A stretch of DNA of 10,824 nt from Anaerolineales bacterium (GCA_024763295.1 JANTFU010000055.1:1-10824), one strand, 5' to 3'; shown: positions 1-6,693, counted from the stretch's first letter. Numbers and translations are program-made. The notes: a model not told the origin generated them from the letters alone.

Positions 1-156
1 TCTGAAGACCGCCGTCTCTGGGGCGACCTTTTCAATGGCAAAGATGAATTTGAAGCCGTAATGCAGAAGATTACCGCTACCGCTCAAAAACGCTTGGAAA
101 AAGACGGCAAGTTGGTGATGACCAAAGTCGTTGGCGGGTTTGTTGGCACCAAATAA
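1..156 (+). CDS. 3' end of an unrecognised protein-coding gene (partial)
   Basis: An open frame enters from the left edge and runs 51 codons to a TAA at 154-156. The visible C-terminus is charged and helical-looking in its first two thirds (for example DEFEAVMQKITATAQKRLE). It ends in a small hydrophobic, glycine-rich tail, VVGGFVGTK. Codon use resembles the genes that follow. There is no signal for a membrane segment and no catalytic motif in the visible part. I do not recognise the family, and the fragment is too short to assign a function. It ends 51 bases before the next gene on the same strand, with a GC-rich hairpin in between, so it is probably not co-translated with that gene. Confidence 0.6.
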   Translation, partial: SEDRRLWGDLFNGKDEFEAVMQKITATAQKRLEKDGKLVMTKVVGGFVGTK

Positions 157-171
157 TTCACCTATTGATTA

Positions 172-190
172 GGGCGGGATAACCCCGCCC
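172..190. repeat. Small GC-rich hairpin, possible dispersed repeat or weak terminator
   Basis: GGGCGGG (172-178) and CCCGCCC (184-190) form a 7-bp perfect stem with a 5-base loop. The hairpin lies between the stop of the partial gene and the PIG-L gene. It is followed by ACTTTTGTT, which is only a poor T-tract, so termination would be weak. Short GC palindromes of this kind recur in intergenic regions of many Chloroflexota and cyanobacterial genomes as far as I recall, so a dispersed repeat is equally likely. Confidence 0.5.
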
Positions 191-207
191 CTACTTTTGT
201 TAATCCC

Positions 208-846
208 ATGAATTTTTACGGAAAAAAAGTTTTATTTATTGGCGCTCATCCCGATGATATTGAACTCGGTGCAGGCGCACTCATTCACAATATCCATGAT
301 ATTTGTGATGTTACCTGCGTGACGCTCTCTGATAATCAGAAAAACCCCTTGCTTAAAAATTTAGTCGGCGAGCACTACAAAAGCATGGAAACGCTCGGCG
401 TGCCGCGCGAAAACGTCATCCTTGAGAAATTTGATACGCGCCTGATGCCCGAACATCGTCAGGAAATTCTCGAATACTTTCTAAAATTGCGCAAAGAAAT
501 TCAGCCTGACATTATCTTTACGCATACTGAAAAAGATATTCATCAAGACCACAACGCCATGACGCGCGAAGCCTTACGCGCCTATCGCGGCATCACCGTG
601 CTGGGATTTGACGTTGTGCGTTCCAGCCACGGCTTCTTCCCCAACTTCTTCGTTGAAGTTGCGAAAGAAGATGTTGATGCCAAACTCAACGCGCTGATGC
701 AATACAAAACCTACCAAGACAAGTATTATTTTGAAGCTGACTTATTGCGTGCCACGATGGTGCGACATGGCGCGTTGGCAGAAAGACCCTTCGCGGAAGG
801 CTTTGATATTTTACGCATTGTTGCTGATTTCAAGAAGTGTGGCTAA
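208..846 (+). CDS. PIG-L/LmbE family deacetylase
   Basis: This 212-aa protein belongs to the PIG-L (LmbE-like) family of zinc-dependent N-acetyl sugar deacetylases. The family acts on GlcNAc-type or related conjugates in glycolipid, thiol-cofactor or natural-product pathways. The N-terminal zinc motif is clear: GAHPDDIELG, with HPDD at residues 14-17. The second histidine motif, HQDH, is at 112-115, preceded by the family-typical PDIIFTH stretch. RHG at 186-188 and AEGFDILR near the C-terminus also fit. Length is normal for the family, and there is no signal peptide or membrane segment. The ATG at 208 is chosen because HPDD lies near the N-terminus, although no clear Shine-Dalgarno precedes it. 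It ends at a bidirectional terminator and runs convergently to the suf operon, so it is probably not part of that system. The exact substrate cannot be read from sequence. Confidence 0.9.
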   Translation: MNFYGKKVLFIGAHPDDIELGAGALIHNIHDICDVTCVTLSDNQKNPLLKNLVGEHYKSMETLGVPRENVILEKFDTRLMPEHRQEILEYFLKLRKEIQPDIIFTHTEKDIHQDHNAMTREALRAYRGITVLGFDVVRSSHGFFPNFFVEVAKEDVDAKLNALMQYKTYQDKYYFEADLLRATMVRHGALAERPFAEGFDILRIVADFKKCG

Positions 847-861
847 AACAGCTTAAATCAA

Positions 862-894
862 AAGAGCCTGTCACCTTGAAGATGACAGGCTCTT
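862..894. terminator. Bidirectional rho-independent terminator between PIG-L gene and suf operon
   Basis: AAGAGCCTGTCA (862-873) pairs perfectly over 12 bp with TGACAGGCTCTT (883-894), leaving a 9-base loop. On the plus strand the stem runs into TCTTCTTTTTT. On the minus strand it is followed by TTGATTT. It lies 15 bases after the PIG-L stop and 17 bases after the end of the Rieske gene, so it can end both convergent transcripts. Confidence 0.88.
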
Positions 895-911
895 CTTTTT
901 TAATTTCAAAC

Positions 912-1256
912 TTATTCTTTCGGCAGCCCCAACTCAATATTTCCGTCCCGCACACGCACAGGGTAGGCAGGGATTCCATCCACGGCGGGCAAAGTTTTCG
1001 CTTCGCCCGTGCGCACGTCAAAATGCGCGCCATGATAGGGGCAAACGATCTCGTAGCCTTCCAACTCGCCATCGCCGATTTCCAAGTCTTCGTGCGAACA
1101 TTGATCTTTAATCGCGTAAAACGCATCCGCGATGTTAAAAATCACAATCGGAATATCATCAAGTTCCAGCAAAATCCGCTCGCCGTTAGGCAAATCAGCG
1201 GCGGGCATAATTTCGTAAAAATCACATTTTTCTTCAGGGTAAGTGGTGTAATTCAT
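912..1256 (-). CDS. Rieske-type [2Fe-2S] ferredoxin, last gene of the suf operon
   Basis: This small soluble Rieske protein of 114 aa has the two-Cys, two-His cluster motif: C53-S-H55 and C72-P-Y-H75, in the contexts DQCSHED and CPYHGAHFD. The rest of the fold (GYEIVCPYHGAHFD, then TGEAKTLPAVDGIPAYPVRV) is typical of the NirD/BphF-type ferredoxin group rather than membrane-anchored bc1 Rieske proteins. There is no signal or transmembrane segment. Its start shares one base with the stop of the upstream membrane-protein gene (TGATG), so it is probably translationally coupled to it. Small Rieske proteins can carry electrons to oxygenases or reductases. Its place in a suf operon suggests an electron donor for cluster assembly, or a client protein; this is inference. 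The terminator at 862-894 ends the operon after it. Confidence 0.92.
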   Translation of the reverse strand: MNYTTYPEEKCDFYEIMPAADLPNGERILLELDDIPIVIFNIADAFYAIKDQCSHEDLEIGDGELEGYEIVCPYHGAHFDVRTGEAKTLPAVDGIPAYPVRVRDGNIELGLPKE

Positions 1257-3229
1257 CAGTTCTCACAATCCGGATTGACCGTCTCACGCGGCGCATATAG
1301 CTCAACATTCACATCGTCGAAACTCGCCGCAAGCTCATAATAGCACAAGAGCGGGCGCGTAATTTTACGCACCCAACGATTATTTTCCAACGCAAAAGGC
1401 GCATCGTCGGGCTGAATCAAATTCGATTGCGGGTCAAGCACAATCAAACCATATTCATGTCTGCGCAACGTGCCTTCAAACGCGCCCAAATACGCCAAAT
1501 TACGCGACATCGCCATCTCCATCAAAACATCTTTTTCATAGTCGGGAACAAGCGGGACATCGACCATGCCAAAAGTAACGAAATTTCGCTGAGCGATAAA
1601 GAGGACATCCTGCCCCGCATCCGCGACGCTCGTGATCTTGGCTGTGATCTCGTCAAAAGAAGCCCGTTCCCGGTCCCAAGCTGGATGCGGCAAATATCCG
1701 CGCACGGGCAGCAATAGCCCCGCCAAACTAATCAGCGCCAAGGCGATAACGGGAAAAGATAACTCACCGCGCATCCGCTCGGTGGCGGTATCAGGTTCAA
1801 ATCCGCGCGTGTACACGATTCCGCCCACGAGCAGCAAGCTGACAAAGTAGGCGTCCATATTGTGCAAATCCGCCCCGCCGCCAATCTTCGTACTGACCAA
1901 TAATCCACCCACAAAAAGTACGCCGACAATCGCAATAATCCCCAAAAGACGAATTCGCGTTAAATTGCGACGTTGTTGCCGAAAATATTGCCCGACAAAG
2001 AGCAAAAGTGGCAGCGAAAGGAAAAGCGCGCCGAGCAAAACGCCGGGCTTATAGGTGGCATTCGGCAGCAGGCGGAACCAAAGCAGGTCGGACGACAGGC
2101 TGGTGTAAAACGCCTCGCGCCCGCCATTCCCAGAAATTTGGATATACACCGTTTGTGAGGCAAAGGCACTGCCCACGCCAACGACAAACCACGCGACAGG
2201 CAATTTGAGATAATCGACAAGGCTACGCTCGTTTTGCGGCGTGTCGAGCAAATAAATTAGCGCCGCCAACATCGCAGGGACGGGGAACCAGTTAATACGG
2301 CTGATGCCCGCCCAAAGCGAAGCGAAAATGATAACGAGCCATGAGCGCGTTTTTTTCTGCGGATCGACAAAAAGAAAAACCAACAAAGTCGGCAAAAGCA
2401 GATGGGCATAGATCGAGCCGCGCACGAGATACAAAAAAACCCAAATGCCGATGAGAAAAAGATGCAGCTTTTTCTGGACAGGGTTGCGGCGTAACAGCGC
2501 CCAAGTGACCGCGAAACTGCCGCCCCAAAACAAGAAAATGCTCCACAGGCGATGCGCCATGATGGGTAGCTTGCCAAAAAGGAAGGGAACGCTCAAAATT
2601 AGATGCAGGCTGGGATGCAGGATGGGCAACGGTAATTTTTGTCCGTAGAGTTTTTCGGCAAAAAAGAGCGAAGCGTAATAATGACGGCTATCGCTCGTCC
2701 AGCCGATGGCAAAGGGCGAATTGGTGAAATAATTAAATTTCGTGGGGAAATAATAAATCAACAACTGCCCCAGCGCGAGTAGGGCAAAACGCTCGTGCCA
2801 AGAGAGTTTTGGAAAAAAGGCTTCGAGACAAAACGCACCCAAAAGCAGAAAAACTTGAAAGAAAAATATCTTCGTCCAGTAGTGGATGCCAAAAACGCTA
2901 CTGAGATAAGGCTGGACTTCGAGAAAGGTCACGCCGACGAAGGCGAGCACAAGGAGGGGCGCAGCGAGCCATTTTTGTTTGGCAAGCAATCTTGAAAAAG
3001 CATCACGCGCTGATTCAATTTTCGTCCAATGCTTTGTCCAACTCAGTCCGAAAAGAGACGCAGCGAAAAGAGATGACACCCCCACACCAAAAATCAAAAG
3101 CAGCCACTTGGGCTGCATAAGAGAAAATTCTTTTTCGGCAGCGATTTTGGGCATTTCGGCAATTGCCAAGATGCCTGCGATAAAAATACCGCCGAAAGGG
3201 ATGCGCCAGAGCGCCTTCGTTTTTTCCAT
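1256..3229 (-). CDS. Polytopic membrane protein, GT-C glycosyltransferase-like
   Basis: This 657-aa protein has many hydrophobic segments spread over roughly residues 10-510 (for example 10-25, 42-62, 87-103, 121-137, 228-246, 256-290, 297-327, 343-360, 397-415, 427-445, 459-474, 490-510). A soluble C-terminal domain of about 145 residues follows. The loop around 176-196 (GWTSDSRHYYASLFF, then YG), the HP at 205-206, and the later KIGGGADLHNMDAYF at 448-462 resemble uncharacterised Chloroflexota membrane proteins of the GT-C fold. The C-terminal segment with DVLFIAQRNF, EYGLIVLD and a final VNVELYAP also recalls the extracytoplasmic end of such proteins. These enzymes use lipid-linked sugars, but no catalytic residue can be assigned with certainty. 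The gene starts 7 bases after sufU and overlaps the Rieske gene by one base, so it is co-transcribed with iron-sulfur genes. No clear Shine-Dalgarno precedes its start. It could be an unrelated passenger. Confidence 0.8.
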   Translation of the reverse strand: MEKTKALWRIPFGGIFIAGILAIAEMPKIAAEKEFSLMQPKWLLLIFGVGVSSLFAASLFGLSWTKHWTKIESARDAFSRLLAKQKWLAAPLLVLAFVGVTFLEVQPYLSSVFGIHYWTKIFFFQVFLLLGAFCLEAFFPKLSWHERFALLALGQLLIYYFPTKFNYFTNSPFAIGWTSDSRHYYASLFFAEKLYGQKLPLPILHPSLHLILSVPFLFGKLPIMAHRLWSIFLFWGGSFAVTWALLRRNPVQKKLHLFLIGIWVFLYLVRGSIYAHLLLPTLLVFLFVDPQKKTRSWLVIIFASLWAGISRINWFPVPAMLAALIYLLDTPQNERSLVDYLKLPVAWFVVGVGSAFASQTVYIQISGNGGREAFYTSLSSDLLWFRLLPNATYKPGVLLGALFLSLPLLLFVGQYFRQQRRNLTRIRLLGIIAIVGVLFVGGLLVSTKIGGGADLHNMDAYFVSLLLVGGIVYTRGFEPDTATERMRGELSFPVIALALISLAGLLLPVRGYLPHPAWDRERASFDEITAKITSVADAGQDVLFIAQRNFVTFGMVDVPLVPDYEKDVLMEMAMSRNLAYLGAFEGTLRRHEYGLIVLDPQSNLIQPDDAPFALENNRWVRKITRPLLCYYELAASFDDVNVELYAPRETVNPDCEN

Positions 3230-3236
3230 CGAGGCT

Positions 3237-3635
3237 TTATTCTACCAAAGCGTCGCTGACTTCTTCCTTACCCAAGCCATAGGCACCCGCTTTGAGCACT
3301 TTCAGCGAAAGCAGCGCGCATTTCAGGCGCACGGGACCCAGCTCAATACCAAGCAATTCGATGACATCGTCTTTCGTCAAAGCTTTCACTTCGTCCAATG
3401 GCTTGCCGTGAATGGATTCAATCAGTAAGTCGGCAGCGGCTTGTGAAATGGAACAACCATGCCCATCAAAGGCAGCTGATTTAACAACGCCATCTTCAAC
3501 CTGCACGGTGATTTCGATGTGATCGCCGCAAGTGGGGTTGTCGTCTTCAAAGAAAATGTCGTGCGGATCGAGGTGTCCGCGATAATGCGGGGTTTTATAA
3601 CGTTCGATGATGATTTGTCGGTAGAGATCGTCCAT
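3237..3635 (-). CDS. sufU: SufU sulfur-transfer / scaffold protein (short form)
   Basis: This 132-aa SufU/IscU-family protein is the partner of SufS. In Gram-positive-type SUF systems SufU accepts persulfide sulfur from SufS through a zinc site. The conserved ligands are visible: C36 and D38 in NPTCGD, C61 in GHGCSIS, and C106 in PVRLKCALL. The C61-C106 distance is 45 residues, shorter than the 62 I recall for Bacillus subtilis SufU and closer to IscU, so the usual SufU insert is missing. The IscU LPPVK chaperone motif is not present either (ELGPVRLKC instead). I chose the ATG at 3635 (MDDLYRQ, the family-typical beginning). A TTG 12 bases upstream would add four residues but leaves no proper ribosome-site spacing. 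It follows sufS after a 124-base gap holding a palindromic repeat, and precedes the membrane protein by 7 bases. Confidence 0.92.
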   Translation of the reverse strand: MDDLYRQIIIERYKTPHYRGHLDPHDIFFEDDNPTCGDHIEITVQVEDGVVKSAAFDGHGCSISQAAADLLIESIHGKPLDEVKALTKDDVIELLGIELGPVRLKCALLSLKVLKAGAYGLGKEEVSDALVE

Positions 3636-3662
3636 AGTTTTTACCAAAACTTCTAATTCAGA

Positions 3663-3749
3663 TGATTTTGCGAGGCAGTTTTACCGCCGAAGCAATCTTT
3701 TGGAAAGATGAGACCGCTTCGTCGCAAGTACACGCTCCTCGCGGAATCA
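3663..3749. repeat. Imperfect palindromic intergenic repeat, copy 1
   Basis: This 87-bp element fills most of the sufS-sufU gap. Its left arm starts TGATTTTGCGAGG and later has CGCCGAAGCAATCT. Its right arm, read on the other strand, starts TGATTCCGCGAGG and has CGACGAAGCGGTCT, so the whole element is an imperfect inverted repeat that could fold into a long hairpin. It matches the element at 6694-6782 in the same orientation, with identical blocks of 19 bases (3711-3729) and 16 bases (3734-3749). I recall similar CATTGCGAGG/GAAGCAATC palindromes as dispersed repeats in many bacteria. No target duplication or ORF is visible. Confidence 0.85.
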
Positions 3750-3759
3750 TATCACTTGG

Positions 3760-4995
3760 TTATCCAAAAATCTTTTTAACTTTGTAAATGCCCTCAACGA
3801 GTGCATCAACTTCTTCTTTGGTATTGTACAAATAGAAGCTCGCGCGCGTCGTGGATTGAACACCGCACATTTCATGCAGCGGTTGAGCGCAATGATGCCC
3901 CGCGCGGACGGCGATGCCTTCACTATCTAAAATTTGGGCGACATCGTGGGGATGAACGCCGTCCATCTCAAAGGAGGCGACCGCGCCTTTATGCTCGGCT
4001 TCGGGACCGAAAACCTTGATACCAGGAATTTCTGCTAAACGTTCGAGGACGTACTCCGTCATCTCGTGCTCATGGGCGGCGACAGCATCCATGCCGATGT
4101 TTTGCAAATAGGCAGCAGCCGCGCCAAAACCAATCGCTTCTGCGATGGCAGGCGTACCTGCTTCAAATTTATAGGGCACTTCGTTGGCAACAAACTCACG
4201 CAAATGGACGGTGCGGATCATATCACCGCCGCCCAAGAACGGCGGCATGGATTGGAGCAAGTCCATTTTGCCGTAGAGTGCGCCAATGCCTGTGGGACCA
4301 ACCATTTTATGCGCAGAAAACGCCATAAAATCAGCATCCAAATCCTGCACATCAACCGGCAGATGCGGCACGGACTGCGCGCCATCGACCAAGGTCAACG
4401 CGCCTGCTTCATGGGCAAGACGAATGATCTCTTTGGCGGGGTTAATCGTGCCGAGCACGTTCGACATGTGCGTAAAGGAGATTAACTTCGGCTCAAGTTT
4501 GAGCAATTCACGATAGGCATCCATGTCGAAGAGATAATCATCCGTGACGGGGACAAATTCAAGACGCACACCACGTTCGGCTGTAAGGATTTGCCACGGG
4601 ACGAGGTTGGAGTGATGCTCCATCTCGGTCAGGATGATGACATCGCCAGCTTTGAGATTAGCGCGTGCCCAAGTGTAAGCAACCAGATTGATCGATTCGG
4701 TGGTGTTGCGTGTGTAAATCACTTCACGCGCTGCGGATGCATTGATAAAGTCAGCAATCTGCTGGCGAGCTTTTTCATACATTGCCGTTGATTCTTCGGC
4801 GAGGGTATGAATGCCGCGATGGATATTGGCATTGTTAAGACGATAGAACTCGTCCATCGCGTTAATCACAGCGATCGGCTTTTGAGCGGTTGCCGTCGAA
4901 TCGAGGTAGACGAGTTTCTTGCCGGAAGCAAGTTCACGGTTAAGAATCGGAAAATCGGCGCGTATCAAGCCGATGTCCAGGGGCGTTTTCGGCAT
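3760..4995 (-). CDS. sufS: SufS cysteine desulfurase
   Basis: This group II (SufS/CsdA) PLP-dependent cysteine desulfurase has 411 aa, a normal full length. It converts cysteine to alanine and holds the sulfur as a persulfide. Visible motifs are MEHHSN (125-130, PLP-stacking histidine region), DGAQSVPH (204-211, PLP-binding Asp), and SAHKMVGPTGIG with the Schiff-base lysine K230. The persulfide cysteine is C369 in RAGHHCAQP, and TTRASFYLYN (382-391) is the group II C-terminal signature. The short RAGHHC loop separates it from IscS/NifS. Its ATG overlaps the TAA of the upstream 88-aa gene by one base (TAATG), and AGAAGG lies just upstream, so the start is well supported and translation is probably coupled. 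Its sulfur acceptor is the SufU encoded next. Confidence 0.97.
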   Translation of the reverse strand: MPKTPLDIGLIRADFPILNRELASGKKLVYLDSTATAQKPIAVINAMDEFYRLNNANIHRGIHTLAEESTAMYEKARQQIADFINASAAREVIYTRNTTESINLVAYTWARANLKAGDVIILTEMEHHSNLVPWQILTAERGVRLEFVPVTDDYLFDMDAYRELLKLEPKLISFTHMSNVLGTINPAKEIIRLAHEAGALTLVDGAQSVPHLPVDVQDLDADFMAFSAHKMVGPTGIGALYGKMDLLQSMPPFLGGGDMIRTVHLREFVANEVPYKFEAGTPAIAEAIGFGAAAAYLQNIGMDAVAAHEHEMTEYVLERLAEIPGIKVFGPEAEHKGAVASFEMDGVHPHDVAQILDSEGIAVRAGHHCAQPLHEMCGVQSTTRASFYLYNTKEEVDALVEGIYKVKKIFG

Positions 4996-5261
4996 TATTC
5001 CTTCTTTGCGCGTTTGAGCGGTCGTATATCCTTTGAGTTGGAGGGAAACCAGAGAATTTTATCCGGCACCATCCAGCCATCCGTTAAGTAAACATTGACG
5101 CGAAATTGTACCGCGACCATTTTGTTATCCACTTGGGCAACAACCCCCTTGAGCCATCCCCGCACGCGTTCTTCGTTTTTGTCATCGTGATCGCAATAAA
5201 CTTCGACACGATCTGCAACATGATATTCATGCACTTTATCGGGACTACGCATGAAAGCCAT
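4995..5261 (-). CDS. Uncharacterised 88-aa protein between sufD and sufS, possible SH3/Tudor-like barrel
   Basis: I do not recognise a named family for this gene. The 88-aa product looks beta-rich. HVADRVEVYCD opens a first strand, and RGWLKGVVAQVDNK followed by MVAVQFRVNVYL and DGWMVPDKILWF form alternating hydrophobic strands with glycine turns. The pattern resembles small SH3/Tudor/agenet-type barrels that bind peptides or nucleic acids; this is a pattern impression only. There is a single cysteine (C23), no metal-binding CxxC, no signal peptide, and a basic tail (PLKRAKKE). The start is secure: GGGAGG (5268-5273) lies 6 bases upstream of the ATG. The stop overlaps the sufS start as TAATG, which indicates tight coupling to SufS. 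It could be a SufS-associated accessory factor or a translational leader for sufS. Confidence 0.85.
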   Translation of the reverse strand: MAFMRSPDKVHEYHVADRVEVYCDHDDKNEERVRGWLKGVVAQVDNKMVAVQFRVNVYLTDGWMVPDKILWFPSNSKDIRPLKRAKKE

Positions 5262-5267
5262 AAGAAA

Positions 5268-5273
5268 CCTCCC
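5268..5273 (-). promoter_or_regulatory. Strong Shine-Dalgarno of the 88-aa gene
   Basis: On the minus strand GGGAGG lies 6 bases before the ATG at 5261. It is among the strongest ribosome sites in the window and supports this small gene as real. It may also drive sufS through the TAATG overlap. Confidence 0.75.
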
Positions 5274-5288
5274 GCAAATAGAATTTTA

Positions 5289-5321
5289 AGACCTGTCAGT
5301 TTTTTGAACCCTGACAGGTCT
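5289..5321. repeat. Hairpin between sufD and the 88-aa gene
   Basis: AGACCTGTCAG (5289-5299) and CTGACAGGTCT (5311-5321) form an 11-bp perfect stem with an 11-base loop. It lies 6 bases downstream of the sufD stop and about 15 bases upstream of the next ribosome site. On the transcribed strand the tail is TTAAAATTC, not a real T-run, so it is a weak terminator at best. A partial terminator, mRNA processing or stabilising element, or dispersed repeat would all fit. The core CCTGTCA/TGACAGG is shared with the terminator at 862-894. Confidence 0.7.
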
Positions 5322-5327
5322 AGTGTT

Positions 5328-6668
5328 TTAATCTAATTTATCTTTGATCGCCTGTTGGAAGCGTTTGCGCACGCCCTCGAAGGGAATACGCTGCATAATG
5401 GGATCAAAGAAGCCCTCCACTACGAGACGCTCGGCATCTTCTTGCGGAATACCGCGACTGCGCAGATAGAAAAGCGGCTCTGGGTCTATTTTACCAATCG
5501 TTGCGCCATGTGTACAACGCACATCGTCGGCAGAAATTTCAAGACCGGGGATTGAATCGGCACGCGCTTCTTCGCTCAGAATCAGGTTGCGATTGGCTTG
5601 GTAGCCGTCGGTTTTCTGCGCACCCGGCGCAACGTGAATCATGCCCTGCCAAACCGAGCGGCTCTTATCTTTAAGCGCGCCCTTGAAAAGCAAATCGCTG
5701 GATGTATTCGGGACAAGATGATTTTGCTGGGTATCATGGTCAAGATGTTGCGTGCCATCGGCAAAATAGAAACCGGACATACGCCCTTCTGCCCCGCGCC
5801 CAATTAGGTCAAGGTCAGAGAAGTTTTTCGTCAGGCGGCTGCCGATCGCGCCAAAAATCCAGTCGAGGTTGGCATCGCGTCCAACGCTGGCGCGTTCGTG
5901 GCTGAAATTCCAAACATGGTCGCCCCAAGATTGCAATTCAACGAAGCGCAGATTTGCGCCATCGGCAACATTAATTTCGACAAGACCCGCATAAAGCGTG
6001 TGCGCATCAAGGGATTCGGTCGGAGAAGCGACTTCATGGACATAAGTCGCGGACGCTCCTGCTTCAATTTGGACAATCACGTGGGAAAAGTGTGCCAAGT
6101 CCGCACCTGGTCCCCATAAAACGCTGTGCAGCGGTGCTTCGACCTGCACGTTGCGCGGTACATAAAGCAGAACGCCGTTTTGGGAGAGCGCGGCAGCGAG
6201 GGCGGCAAATTTGCCGTCTTCGGCGCGGACGATATTGCCGATCAGCTTTTGGAGCAATTCGGGATGTTCTTTTTCAGCGGTTTTGAAATCGGTGAAAACA
6301 ACGCCTTTGGCTGCCAATTCGGGGTCAAGAGAAATTTCCGAGCCGCCGGGCAGGAGCGTAACTTGCCCGCCGTGTGCATCAGCATCAACAATGGGCTTGA
6401 GCAATTCATCGGGCACGGGCGGCAAATCGTTGTGCGCACCCGCTTCAGGGATGCGGAAGCGGTCGAGAGGCATCTCCCGCAAATCGGTACGCCGCCATGC
6501 CTCATCCTGTATGGTGGGCATAGGGGTTTGTTCAAACGCTGACCAAGCCTCGGCGCGGTACGATCCGAGCACAGGATTGGCGCTATCCACCATCTCAGCG
6601 GTGAAATTGAATGCTTTGGCAGACGCTACTTTGCGTCCGGTTTTAATAACTACTTTTTTATTTGTCAT
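5328..6668 (-). CDS. sufD: SufD, Fe-S cluster assembly scaffold subunit
   Basis: This 446-aa SufD pairs with SufB on the SufC ATPase dimer to form the cluster-building SufBC2D complex in the cytoplasm. The N-terminal helical part has the SufD-like DEAWRRTDLREMPLDRF (residues 55-71). The middle is a beta-helix core (for example VEAPLHSVLWG, EINVADGANLRFVELQSWG). The C-terminal signature VRCTHGATIGKID (383-395, C385 and H387) runs into EPLFYLRSRGI, and is followed by a helical tail (VEGFFDPIMQRIP). It lacks the cysteine-to-glutamate pair of SufB. Length is slightly above typical SufD. The ATG at 6668 has no good Shine-Dalgarno, which is odd beside its neighbours. It is separated from sufB by 118 bases containing a palindromic repeat. 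The gene downstream begins after a hairpin. Confidence 0.96.
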   Translation of the reverse strand: MTNKKVVIKTGRKVASAKAFNFTAEMVDSANPVLGSYRAEAWSAFEQTPMPTIQDEAWRRTDLREMPLDRFRIPEAGAHNDLPPVPDELLKPIVDADAHGGQVTLLPGGSEISLDPELAAKGVVFTDFKTAEKEHPELLQKLIGNIVRAEDGKFAALAAALSQNGVLLYVPRNVQVEAPLHSVLWGPGADLAHFSHVIVQIEAGASATYVHEVASPTESLDAHTLYAGLVEINVADGANLRFVELQSWGDHVWNFSHERASVGRDANLDWIFGAIGSRLTKNFSDLDLIGRGAEGRMSGFYFADGTQHLDHDTQQNHLVPNTSSDLLFKGALKDKSRSVWQGMIHVAPGAQKTDGYQANRNLILSEEARADSIPGLEISADDVRCTHGATIGKIDPEPLFYLRSRGIPQEDAERLVVEGFFDPIMQRIPFEGVRKRFQQAIKDKLD

Positions 6669-6693
6669 ATTTGCACATCACTAATTTTTTGAA

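Noticed and set aside
837..1340. A 167-codon plus-strand frame overlapping the terminator, the Rieske gene and the membrane-protein 3' end
   Set aside because: It crosses a clear bidirectional terminator and is antisense to the Rieske motifs. The product has no recognisable domain.
2979..3428. A 149-codon plus-strand frame across the membrane-protein start and sufU
   Set aside because: It spans two genes on the opposite strand and has no motif; a chance frame.
3636..3647. Four-residue N-terminal extension of SufU from a TTG start
   Set aside because: The family normally begins with a sequence like MDDLYRQ, and the TTG has only a too-close purine stretch upstream.
6211..6684. A 157-codon plus-strand frame opposite the sufD 5' half
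   Set aside because: Antisense shadow of sufD with low-complexity Ser/Arg-rich translation and no start signal.
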